DNA from: Leucaena leucocephala
Taxonomy: Eukaryota > Streptophyta > Magnoliopsida > Fabales > Fabaceae
Assembly: GCA_037074615.1 (NCBI GenBank)
Contig: CM073558.1
Coordinates: 18,397,001-18,461,000 of the forward strand
Direction of reading: 5' to 3'
DNA length: 64,000 nucleotides
Part shown: positions 10,413 through 22,900 of the stretch, piece by piece
Position numbering within the stretch: the first letter of the stretch is position 1
Layout of the letters: every line of letters begins with the position of its first letter
Notes under the pieces: model-generated
The model's database searches: none
The model's input: the letters and a program-made list of their open reading frames with translations, nothing else
What the model was told of the DNA's origin: nothing
Translations under genes and position numbers: made by a program

Positions 10413-13400
10413 AGTTACATCTGAGGTATTTGTATTATATGCTTGTCTCATACTTTTTGATTGTATCATTGTTCAAGAATGGAAATAGCATTATTGTGTT
10501 TTCTTCGGCATGTTTGTTTTGCGCCTATCAAGTTATTTTGCTTGGGCCGTGAACTGCAACATTTAGGATATATGTAGTAGGAGGGATTTGGAAGGGAGGG
10601 AGTGGGAGATATTTTATCTTTTTTCTGTTTGGCACCACAAAATTTGTTAGGACTCTCCTCTCCCTCCTGACTCTCCTTTCCAAAATTAGGAGATTTTGAG
10701 GAAAATTAAATGTCTTTTTTTTATCATTATATGTATAATATTTTTTTTAATATCTTTAAAATATCCCTTTCACATCTTACACTTATTTATATAAAATGTA
10801 TGTTTTCTTCCCTCTCTTTTTAAATTAAATAATATAATATTAAAATTTTCTTTTCTTTTTTATTAATCCAAATTGAGACAATATTAAAAAAAAAATCTCT
10901 CTCCTCATCTTCTATTAAAATTATTCAGTTGAGCCAAATATACCCTTGCTCTATAAATGATAGTTGAAAAGTTATCATGTTTCCGGAATTCAGAACTTCC
11001 ATTATCCATTATACCAAAAAAAAAAAAAAAACAAAACAAAAAGAAAACAGAACTGCCATATTCCAGACCTTGAGGACAGCGATGGACAAAACTCAAGATG
11101 TTCAAATGATTAAAATAGGGTGGGGTCTTTTATAGCGATTAGGACCAAATTTTCCTAATATGATATTTTTTTTCTAAGAAAACACATAATTTTATCTGCA
11201 AATTCAGTTGTACTTGGATTTACTCTTTTAATTTTATACAAAGTTTTATAAATTAATCTTTTAGTTTTTTTAATTTTTAATTTACTTATAACTTATTCCG
11301 TTAATTATGAGAAACTATGATTCAAGATAATTAAGCTTTTAAAATTTTTTACTTTTTTTTTATTATCTTGAGTTAGCTTGTATGACAAAAAATAATTAAT
11401 ACGATCCTTGAAATTACTTCCAACTCAGTTCCACTGCAATTTTTTTAACAAAATTTAAACAAATTAAAAGAAGGAAGCCTGGATTATTTAGATAGAGCGA
11501 TTGGCTCATCATAATGCTCACCCTATGTGTTTCTGAGCATACCCATTGATTAAAGGAAGAATATTTATTTACTATTCATTTATTCACATTAACTTTTATT
11601 CCAATTTTTAATTAATTCTTAGAAAATATTGAATCTTAAAAAAAAAATACAACTAAAGCACGATAAATTATTGTGTGCACCCAGGGCATCACCTCTCTTG
11701 TACACTAGCCAATAAAAATGTTCCAACTCAAAAAATATCTAGGATTTAGTAAATTACTAAACTACCCCTCTCTTTCTCTCCCTCCCTTTCTCCCCTCTTC
11801 CTTATCTCAGAATGGCTTCTTTCTTCAGGTATCATCATTGAAGCGCCCCTCAATCTCAATTCTCAAACATCGATCACTGGGTGGAGAGATTAAAAATAAA
11901 ACAATTTTTTCTTTTTTTTGGTTCTCTTGTAAATCGCTATCCTGTGATGAAGAGGAATAGGGGGAACTTGTTTCTACACGGTTTTTTGGAAGATCCACCT
12001 AATGAATGAAAGGGGGAAATCCTTTTACAAATTAACATTCATTTTTTATTTAATATTAATCTAATAAATTCTCCTTTTCTGATCGAGCAAAAAGATCCCT
12101 GGGTTCTTGGCCATTTAGTTCAGTGTTATTTTACCAGATCTAAGTTACCCCTTCCATAATTTTCAGCAAATTCTATGAACCTGCTTCAATATAAAAAATT
12201 GAGAAAATACAACACGATTTTGCTGAATAGCCCCAGAAATTGTCATATTCACTGGGTGGTTTTGATGCAGATCAAGATGCCATGCTTTATCCCCGAAAGA
12301 TTGAACCTTTTCTTATTTCTTAATTCTGAATAGGTCTCCAAACATGTTAAAAGAGTCAGAATGAGAAGAAAGTGCAGAACAATGCTTTTTCCTCCGATGA
12401 ATTGAAAACATTTTCACCACCATCATCGACATGAGCGAAGAAAACGAAGAGACACATAGGACGTAACATGCTTCGATGGTGCTTCCTTCTCTGTTGCGTT
12501 TTTAACCTATGTACCACAGTCGTCAACACATGAGAACAAAATGCGGAGAGATTGATGAGAACTGCTTCCCTGGTGGTTCTCAAAGAAAGGCTGCCGACGA
12601 CGGAGGGGGAGAGCAGGCAAGTCAAAGACCGAACAAAGAGGGATGGGAGAGACCGGTAGCCTGGTAATTTGCCAAACCCTAGGCATTTTGAAGTTTTAAA
12701 ATAATAAAATAATGGAGAATAGTTGGCTGTCACATATTTCCTTTTTACACGTGATAAACATTCTTTTTTTGATAGAGGAACATGATAACCATTCTCATTA
12801 AGGTTAGGAGCCATTACCACTTTAGAAATTCTCAAAATTGAGACTGACTAAATAAACAGTTTTTTCACTGAACAGAATTTTGGTTCAACTTTGAATGAGA
12901 AAATTTCAAATTGTCTGACCGCTGAATTTACTGAATTTCCAAAACTGTTTCACTGTACTAATTACCCAAAACATCCTTAATTTACTTCTAAGTTCAACTG
13001 ACTCAAACTTCCTTATTGTCACCACAACAATCAATCACATGATCAAGTCATGCTCAAGAATTTTATATTTCTCAATTCCAGAATCAATTACTATGAGATG
13101 ATAATAAAATCTGTACCCATTAGACCTTTGAGATTTTTACTGATTAATTTTGGTTTGATGTTTATTAATCAATAGTTATGATGATTAATTTCTGTTTTTT
13201 AAATACCATTGTTGTGGTATTGGTATAATTACATTGATCAGCACGAAACATCATGATTATGATGAAAATATTCCAAAGTAATAGAAGGAGATGAAAAACT
13301 CAGCCACCACAAAATGAAAATATTTATATCTTCAACTAAAAGGAGCAAAATTTGCTTGGCAATCATCAAAATTACCTATTGTTATGTTCAACTATAAAAA

Positions 13401-13515
13401 AGGGTAGGTTCATATATTATTATAGATAATATATATAAACCATAACATAAAAAAAACGCTTAAAAAATGAAAAAAAAAGAAAGAAAATAAAAGGGTATTC
13501 ACTCAAGGCATATAT
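10413..13515. other. Intergenic region between GCP2 and fimbrin
   Basis: Mostly AT-rich sequence. A purine-rich then pyrimidine-rich pair (about 10580-10620 and 10650-10690) could fold as an imperfect inverted repeat and may mark a MITE-like insertion. A short ATG GCT TCT TTC TTC AG|GTATC segment at 11812-11833 looks like a tiny coding exon with a donor, but I could not find a partner exon. The ORF at 12356-12814 is listed separately. Confidence 0.5.
12356..12814 (-). CDS. Unassigned 152-codon ORF, doubtful
   Basis: It starts at ATG 12814 (MAPNLNENGYHVPL...) and stops at 12356. The stretch 12400-12680 is clearly richer in GC than its surroundings. It contains CCTAGGGTTTGG followed by Ser/Leu-rich coding-like sequence, which resembles the 5' part of a plant gene rather than a full one. 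No domain, transmembrane segment or family motif is recognised. It may be a gene fragment captured by a transposon or chance coding. Confidence 0.25.
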   Translation of the reverse strand: MAPNLNENGYHVPLSKKECLSRVKRKYVTANYSPLFYYFKTSKCLGFGKLPGYRSLPSLFVRSLTCLLSPSVVGSLSLRTTREAVLINLSAFCSHVLTTVVHRLKTQQRRKHHRSMLRPMCLFVFFAHVDDGGENVFNSSEEKALFCTFFSF

Positions 13516-16500
13516 TTACACGTTGGGATTGTCTTCTATGGAAGAATCAGAGGCAGAGTCATCTAAAGTTGAATTTGAAACAGTCTCTATTTGACTCCCA
13601 CTCTCACTATCTGAAGTTGCAGCTGTCCTCTGATCATCATGTGGGTGTTTCAAGAACCAATACATTATACTTGCTGTTAGTGTAAGTATCATCTTCTGGT
13701 TCACCTGAAAATGTTTAACCAAATATCACAAATGAGACTCGATCATGCTCAAATCTGAACAGATAATACCAAATAGTGGTATTCTTTTTAAGGGAAAAAG
13801 TCCCCCTATGCATTTCATATGGAGCATTCAAATTGTTTTGAAAATAACAATAGTCCAATATTTTGCTATATCTTTAATAATACTCTTTCCCCGTAGTAAA
13901 TGCAGGAACTAGATAACTCATATGTAAAGATTAAAAAAATTAGTTAATTATTTAAAAAAAAATATGTATTGGTTTCTCTAAAATACCCGTAAATTATATT
14001 GGATACTACTCATTTGATGGATAACCCTCTTCATATATGCCATCAATAAGAAGAGTTTAGGAAAATAATTATAAATTTATGAGATAAAGTAAATTGAGGT
14101 CTTACATGTAAGACTAAAGAAGCCCATTTATTAGCTCTTACATTTAGGGCAAGAAAGTAAAAACAATTATATGATGATATGATATCAAGTTGATAAACAA
14201 GAAATAGATAGTAAACAAATAGTGATAAGTTCAAAATACCTCAGTGATGTCTTCAGGAAGCAAGAATATGGAACATCCAAGCTTTCTTGCAATGCTGATA
14301 ATATAAGTGGCATTCATCTTTTTCTCCTCATCTGAATAAAGCAAATGTATGTTGAGGAGTAAGCCATACAAATTCAGCCAAAAGCACCAAAAACCTGCCT
14401 TATATACTTCTTTGTGTTGTGGATCAGAGCTTTTAATTCTAGTTCATGGTTCATGCCCTAGTTCCTTTCCTTATTTCTCTATCTCTGAAGTCATAAAATC
14501 ATCGACACTCATTGATTCATGATTAAGGAAACATTTATATTCTAATCTCTGCTTGTTTTTTTGTGAAAAAAAGGGCTTTCCAAGAACAATGATAGATTTT
14601 ATATAGAAGACAACATACCAGTCACTCCTTTTGTAATGAGGCCCCAATTCACAGCTCTAGGCTGCACAGAACTAAGAAGATCGAGGAAAAATATCCCATC
14701 GGACAAACTTTTATCCTGAAATTTGATATTAAGACATCTAATGAAATGAAAAATGCAATATAAAGAATATGTGTAGTTCTCTTACCTCAACAGTTAGGTT
14801 TTAAGGAAAAGTTCCTCACCTCACTTATTCCTAACATTTGGTATCAAAGTTGGCAGTTGGTAGCTCAAACAAAAAAAAGACATAAAGAAAAAGAAAACTA
14901 CCTATAGAAAGTTTCTAACCAGCAAAAGACCGAGTAAAATGTGGTATGATTTAGATACAGGGTCATCAAGTTTTCAAGGGCATCCAATTACAATATACCT
15001 AAGCCCCACATCAAGTAGACCGGGGATTTCCCTAGGGGAACCGCTGTACGATAAGTTAAAGAGTTGTAATACTTAATCATGAACCTTAGATGAGAGAATT
15101 AGATACCTTAAAGCTATCCATGCGGCTCTGGCTTCCCGAGCTTCTGACTTTGTTATTTGCCCATTCCAAAATATCAGCATCAGTTATTTCCTTCCCATGA
15201 GAGTGAGATCTCAAGTTCTTCAGGAGTTGTAGGATGTTGTATCTCATCAATTGCCACAAATAAGCTGAACAAAAGACCATTGCTATCTGATTTAGACATT
15301 ATGAAGAAAAAACCCAAGTCTTAAAACATTGTTACTCTCCTGTTATTGTCAGTTTTATTTTGTTTTATATTTTTTATCTTTCTCATTTGCACATGGATAA
15401 ATCTCATTGAAGTAATGTGTCATATCTATTCAATTGAAATACTTTGATTTAGCAGAATTACATACCCAATATCAATTTTTTATTTCCCTGCACAATGTCA
15501 TTTCCTGCTACATTTACCAGAGAGAACCTAAGTTGTTTCCCAATTTTCACAACTTGGTTGCAGTTCTCCACTTTTTTAAATGGCATCTTAATCGGAGGCT
15601 TACTAGCGATCTTCCAATTGACGATCCCCGGTGACACCTTGTTAAGAGTCTCTAGTAGTACCCACCTGTGAAGAAGAAAAATGGCTTTCAGCTCAGAAAT
15701 TTGAAGATAACAATAAGAAATATAGTGAAAATGCAGGATACTTACCCATTTCTGACATCCTCAAAAACATTGTTGACATATGTTGAATTTCCTAGACTAT
15801 TAATCCAAAGGCGGAATGCTCTCTCTTCTCTCGAGTCTTGGGTGTCATCTGGCAATGTTTCAAGGAAAGACGCCGGTCTTGTTTGGGTTGAAAGTCCATT
15901 CCTATAAGCGAAAAAAAAACTAAGATTGTATATAGATAAATAAATAATGTAGGGAACATTTCACCATTTAAACAAAACTTGGAATCTGAGAAAAGCATAT
16001 ACAGATAATGACTTTAGAATAAAAAGAAAAACAAAAACATTAACTGAGCAACTAGATGAATTGTAACGCTATCTTGTTTCAATGTCTCCTAGTTGACAAC
16101 CTTATCAACCATTGAATGTTCAGGAAACACATGAAATGCTACGTGTGGTTAATATATGACAAAAAATCAAAAGATTAATAAAGGCACTGAAAGTTAAACT
16201 ATCTTCCAAATCCCCAAATTAAGTTTTGGGATCCAATTCGGGAATCCTAATTTTAGTTTCGAATAGGGATTTACTATTCATGCTTATAGATGTTAATACT
16301 CAGATGAACAATACAAGTCAATCTTACAATAAGCAATTAGATGATAATTTTTCTCCATACTGAAAAATTGACTGTCAAAGTCAGAAGGGACTGTATAGGA
16401 GTACAGGAAAATTCAAAATTCATAAATAATCTCGGTTAAGCACATCCATGAATGAAGCCCTTAATAAAGCCTAAGACCTGTCTTTGTTTCTAGAATGCCG

Positions 16501-19500
16501 GTTCTATATCCTTCTCAGAACTTCCCTCAGCAACCCAAATAAGACCATATAAACTTTTAATATGGTGATAAGAGAGCCAATTCATTCTCACCTGAGCTGG
16601 AAAATATGTGCAACGAAAGCAAGATTAAGATTTGGGGACCCTTCAACTATATCTCTTGCAGTTAAGTATCGCTTACAACCCATCTTATCGGCATGTTCAA
16701 TGACTAATTTCGCTCTTTCAAATGGATTTTTGACTTCCAATGTGGCTGAATTGATGAACTCAGGTGCAAGAACATTTAGAAGATGAGCATAAGCCTCTGC
16801 ATCCTGCAGGCTCAGAACCATATATACTCAAGTATCAGCTTCAGGCACAGAAATGCATTGAGAAGAAAAGCTTCTGTTATAATCATTACTTCATAAAATT
16901 AATCATATAGTAGAGTTTCTTGCACCGGTTCTTTAACTATTTACCAGCCTTTTCAACTTGTAAAAGAAGAGAAGAAAAGTAGATAACTTCAGCAAGAATC
17001 CAACTAGTACTCTTTTTTCCTCCCACACAGAGCATTGCAAAGAACACTGACAAGCCAATGTATTAGGCAAGTTACTTATTTCTTAAGTACCAAGTTAACA
17101 GTAAATAAGCTTTACAAACTGACAATCCAAAGATCAAATTATTTACTAACAGTAAATAAGTTAACAGTAATCGCTTGAAGTTTGAATGGTGATGGTTAAA
17201 ACACCTAAGTAGCCCTACTTGTAAACATGCCAGGAATAGGACACCATATGAACACATGAATCTTTCAGAACTCTAAGTTACCTTTACATCGGAGGAGAAG
17301 TTGGTGACTATCTTCTTATACCCTGCTTTTTTCAAATGATAATTCATCCACCTTAACAAGATCTTTTCCGGCGGTAGACTCATCAATTCTTCCATGTCCT
17401 GTTGGTTTTAAAAATATGATTGCAATATATAAATATATAATGAATTATAAAAGCGTGCGCTGCATGTGTGCGCATCCATATATATGTAGAAGGTATTTAT
17501 TTACCTTACTATCCCCAATCAGCTCCACCAGTTGAGGAGTTTTCCTTAGGTTCAGGTCTGCCAACAGTTGTATCTAATATCACACAACCATTTGGAATGT
17601 AAAAGGTTAACACATAAAACAATATTAAGCATAAGCTGCTAGATGATAAATTCAACTTGTCTGTTAAAATTTACCTTGATAATCTGGGAAATCAACCCAA
17701 GCACTAGATGACGCTGAAATAAACAAAATAAAACAAATACAGCATTATTTCTACTGAGAAATAGAACTGGAAAAAATCAGATATGGATGGACAAAAGTGC
17801 AAAACTAAATTCCAAACAGGATCGTTTAGTCAAGTATAATAATGCAGAACTTGTATGAGTCACCTTCATAAACATCCCAGTTTTAATTGTGTAACTCTTA
17901 CAAATAAGCACAAACAAGGCCATGTTTGTGAAACAAAATAAGAAAAATTACAATAATTGCTTCTTCTTTCTTTTGCGAAAACTCAAAAGGCTTGGATACA
18001 TACCCTTCCTTCAATGAAGTCCTGAGTCCCAATATTGACCACGGTGCATCCAATTGCTTTAGCAGAATTTAGGCAAAGCGTGTGATTTTCATTCCTTTCC
18101 CACGGATTAAGTATTCTTTTTGTATTAATTGCTCGTTCATCAATTGTAACCGGAACTGCCACATTGATAAGCTTACTGCAGGTGCAATAGCATGTAATTT
18201 CAATTTTTAAAAGACTATACCAATCTAAAGAAAAATTCAATAGAGAAATATCTATTACCAGAGAAGAACACCATCTTTTGCAATTTCGAATAGATCATTA
18301 GTTGAAGGATCAATAGGTAGGTATTTCTTGAGGAAGCTATCTTCTGCAAGATAGTTATTTATATGTGCAACATATGATGCCTTCTCAGATTCACTGATTG
18401 TGTGAAGCAAGTTGGTTGTAGCAGCCTTGAGGAATGCCGACGGATTCTTTGCACTATTTCCTGTCCTTGAACTTGCAAAAGTTTGTAACTTCAAGTAAAC
18501 CTGTAACATTATAGCCCCCCCATTTGTCAGTATTCAAATCAAATTGCTTGAACCGAATCGTGTGTCTCGCGTATTTTTCTACTTTCTGATACACATTTAG
18601 TCATGCATAGCCAAATTCAAATTTACCAGTAAAGTGCAAATGAAATAATCCAAAAAATATAGTCTCAGGTTAATATGATTCAGACAGTTAAATCAAAAGC
18701 TCCTCAAACATTCTGCAAAAGATCTTATGCCAGAATTTGAAGATCCTGTTGGAATGTATAAAGATGAGCATTATTTCTAATACTGTTTTAGTGTTCAAAA
18801 TGTTGTTATATTTTACAGTTCATATCAAAAGAAGAGTTTATTTGCTTTGGAATCTTCGGAGAATTTCCACTGATAAAATCCAAAGAGAGAAACAAACAGT
18901 GATGAATCTTGAAGATAGAATTTCCAGAAAAACCAAATCGAGATGAGAAAAACAAACCTTGAGAAACAATTCAAAATCGACCTCCTCTTCTGTGTTCTGA
19001 TACAAATCCTGAATGAAAGAGGATCTTTCTTCCTCACTCAGATTTTCTCCAACAACTTTCAACCTCGACATCTTGGAAGCCAAGTCACCAATTGTAAGCT
19101 TCCCACTTTCCCTCCTCATGCTCATGAACTACAGCAACCAACCAACCATGAATCAACAATCAGTAATCTCAGTATTACCCAGAAACCCAATTGCATGAAG
19201 CTCAGAAAAACAATCACAATAATGATGATGATGATCCCAAGTTCCAAACTTCATGGAGAAAGTAGTAAAAGTAAGTTACTGTCTAAAAGATAAGATTCGA
19301 AAGTTAGCATTCAAACACTTTCCCAGAAACCAAACAGAAACTGGATTCATAATCATCTTTGGATTCGAACCATGAAAAACAGAAAAGACAGAGGATCGGA
19401 AACTGGGTTGGATTGTTCTGGGCTTAAATGCAGCAAGCTGATATGGAGGATTAAGGAGGAGATTAAATCCAGAAAAAGTACGAAGCGGCATGTAATGAAT

Positions 19501-19646
19501 CCAAGATGATGATGATGATGACAGAGAGATGGGGATGATCGGAAGGGGGATGAACTTACGTGGGATTTTAAGCTTCTAAGTTCGACTTGAGTGAACTGAT
19601 TTTGAAGCCATGGATCTGAAACAAGTATTCCCCAGTGACCAGACAT
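13516..19646 (-). CDS. FIM5: Fimbrin/plastin actin-bundling protein (FIM5-like)
   Basis: Cross-links F-actin into bundles in the cytoplasm. All 14 coding exons keep frame: 19646-19560, 19128-18958, 18500-18259, 18175-18004, 17713-17675, 17573-17505, 17398-17282, 16803-16592, 15901-15746, 15665-15466, 15264-15107, 14715-14619, 14331-14240, 13704-13516. They give about 666 residues, normal for plant fimbrin. The start [13 protein letters not shown] is the family's N-terminus. A degenerate EF-hand-like region (residues about 1-86) is followed by four calponin-homology domains: CH1 from about 120 ([18 protein letters not shown]), CH2 from about 265 ([16 protein letters not shown]), CH3 from about 390 ([14 protein letters not shown]) and CH4 from about 510 ([14 protein letters not shown]). 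The tail (about 625-666) is Ser/Asp/Glu-rich and variable in the family. The leader on the minus strand is rich in TC (GA on the plus strand, 19780-19920). The isoform number is a guess; family membership is secure. Confidence 0.95.
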
Positions 19647-19990
19647 CTTCTTCTGCAACTTATTGAGACTTGAAATGAAACAAAGATGAAAGTTGTAGAA
19701 TGAGAAGAAGAAGAAGAGAGAAAAGAAAAGGCCAGTCTTTGAATGTATCAAAGATTTCCTCTCTATCTAACAGACCCTTCTCTCTCTCGCGCTCTCTCTC
19801 TCTCTTCTCTTTGGTTTCGTCTATAAAAAGTTGAAGCATTAGGAAGGAAGGATGAAGTGTGTGTGTGTGACAGTGAGAGAGAGAGAGAAGGAGGTGGAAG
19901 GAGGAAGAAGAGGACCCCAACACCATGGGACGGTGTAGAGCTGTCAGTTCAAAGTTGTTCTGTGAGAGAAAGAAGGAGAGAGAAAGAATT
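19647..19990 (-). promoter_or_regulatory. Pyrimidine-rich leader/proximal promoter of fimbrin
   Basis: Directly upstream of the fimbrin ATG. On the coding strand it is strongly CT-rich, with TC runs corresponding to plus-strand GA runs at 19776-19806 and 19874-19890. Such Y-rich leaders are common near plant transcription starts. No convincing TATA box was placed. Confidence 0.4.
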
Positions 19991-22900
19991 CAGATTATTA
20001 CAAAAATGTCCCTGTCCCTGTCCTATGTCCTCCTATGTTATTAACGAGAGATTATTGCAATTAATTACTATCACGCTGCTGGCTTCCCTTCAGTAAAAAT
20101 CCAGGGGACTCCCATTCGTTATTCATTAATATGCTCTTTAGAATTTAGATAGAGAGTATTTGTTATAAATTCCTCCTTATCCATAATATAAATTACTTAT
20201 ATAACTATATTTAATAAATTATTTAAGATAATTTATATTGTAAAGCGGATGGTGTTTAAAGAGTTTAAACTCTCTTGATGATTAAAAAACAAACTAATGT
20301 TCTTTCAGAAACTGTGAACAATATGAATCTTTAATTTCTATATATATTTTATATCAAGATACAATATAATTTATGTTTATAACTCATTATATTAAATCAA
20401 TGTATTAATACATAATTTAAAAAAAACTAATTATTTATTACGTATAATTTTAAATTAGTTATTTAAATTTTGACTTAATACAATTTAATTTCTATAATTT
20501 TAATTTAGTTTAAATTTAGCATTTGAACTTTGATTTAGTAAAATTTATTCTTTATAATTTTAACAATTTAAAATATTTATCTTTATATTTTAAAAAATAA
20601 AATTATAAAGAATAAAATTATTTTTCAAAATTGAAGAATTAATATTTTAAATATCTAAAATTAGAAAAACTAAGTTCCATTGAATTAAAATTGTAGAATT
20701 AAATTGGGTAAAACATTATGAATTAATTTATAATTAAATTAAAATTATAGAGAATAATTTTTTTTATATTTTTTATATATGAGATATGGTACTGTTGGGT
20801 CAAATTAGACATTATCATGTTAACTAGGGTAACTTTCTCAACATATTTTTTTACCATAAATTTTGAATTATCTTAATTAAAGAGGATTAATTTGCTTTTA
20901 CTTAACCAAATTACTCTTGATAATATATTTAACCTATTAATAAAATATTTGTAGAAAACTTAAATTATTCATAGGTTACAAACAACAACCATCATCTTAA
21001 TTTTTATGAAAACACGAGATCCATAGTTTATTTTATATTAATTAGTATCAATAATAATAATGTATTAAGAGAATTGTTTAATTGAAAATTATGTAAGCAT
21101 TTAAAAAATAAAAATATTGATTTACTTTATAATTTAAAGTATTTTTATTAGAAAAAAATATAATTAAGTAACATTTTAAAATAATTAATAATTAATAATT
21201 TTTTGTTCTAAAGATGGGGCCTTCTTGTTGGCATTTAAGATAAGATAAATTTTAGAGGTAAATGTAATTTTAAGTTATAGCCTCATCCCCTCTCAAAGTG
21301 TTTTTGAAGTCAAGTTATTTCACTTTCTAAGTGCTGTTTTACTTTGACTACAACTTCAAACTTTCACATCAAATCAAAATTAATATAAAAAAAAAAGTAT
21401 GGAAAGTTTTACCTGGAGTTAATAAAAAGTAACTTATTGTTATTATTATTAATATTATTATTATTATTATTGTCGAGTGTTGACCTCTGAAAAGTTGTTA
21501 TTGTTTACAGATATCTTTTATTTATTATTAAATCATAAACACATGAAAAACCTTAGAGATGATTGAATTAATATATTAAACTTTAAATTCAGAAATTTGC
21601 ACAATCATTTTTATTTATTTTTTATTTTCAAAATATTAAAGTAAATGGCACATTACCATATCTAAAATTTATTAGTAGTTCTTACTTGTTAGTTACTTGA
21701 TTAAAAGTTTAATGCGTAATAAATTTATTTTTAAATCTAAAACTAAACTAAACAATAATTTAGAAATCAAATTTAAATTATAACAGTGTAGAATATATGA
21801 AGTAATTATTTAAAAGTCCCATTGTTTTAGCTTTTCTTAATGAAAAATTACAAATTTTTTTAAGAAAATAAAAAGAAGTTTTGAAAAGTTTTGGAATATT
21901 CATTTAAAATTTTGAAAATAATCAAATTATTAAAAAAAAATCTGATTATTTTAATAATTTTAAAAACATAGTTTTGATAGAAGCAAGCATCAAAACCTTG
22001 TGGAACCAAACATATTTTTAAATAGTGAATAGTGAAAGTTATAATTAAAAATCTTTAATCATAAATAACTTTTATGGGTTTTATAAAAATTGGAAAATAA
22101 AAGGATTTTTATTTTAATTTTGGGCAGGAAAATAATTAACTTGAAAAGAACAGTACAAAAATTGTAGAAAATACATGTTAATATAATATGGACATGCTTG
22201 ACGTATAGAATTACCAAAAATAATATTAGACGTTGCAAATAATTTAATTATTATGGTACAGTTTTATCTATGAAATCACATACTCATATAATAAATTTAA
22301 TATATAAAATAACATACTTTAGCTGGTGAAATTCAAACAAGGGAAATCTAATATTAGTATATTACATATTTAGGATATAGATTTGGTAATACCAAAATAT
22401 AATAAAGACAATAAGACCAAAAAGGACATAGAAAAATTAATATGTAAATTCATATTTTAATGTCAATATTGTATTATCAAGTAAACATATATATAAATAA
22501 AGAGGAGAATTTACAAAAGTTATATTATATTTTAATTGTAGTTCTTCGTGTATTAAATTTATAAAATTAAACAAAAAATAAGTTTAAGCAAATAGTATAT
22601 GATTTTAAATAGATATTATATTTCATGTTAATATTAATATCGATATATTTTTTTTTTAAGATGATAACATCATATTTATGTTGCAAAAGATAATATGATC
22701 TAAATTTCCTTTTTGAGAAAAAAGATTTTGACTTTTGGAGAAGAAATGGGAAAGAGAAGCCAGAAAGTTAAACGACAACTTTCTTCCATACCGCATGAGA
22801 TAATTATATTAATTAATTTATTAATAATTAATGAAACAAAAAGCTTGTCGGGTAGTAAACCATGTTCATCATAAAAGCGTAAATTAGTCATTTCATACAT

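Noticed and set aside
18825..19125. Two overlapping minus frames of 70 and 95 codons
   Set aside because: The longer is fimbrin exon 2 running into its intron; the other is a shadow frame.
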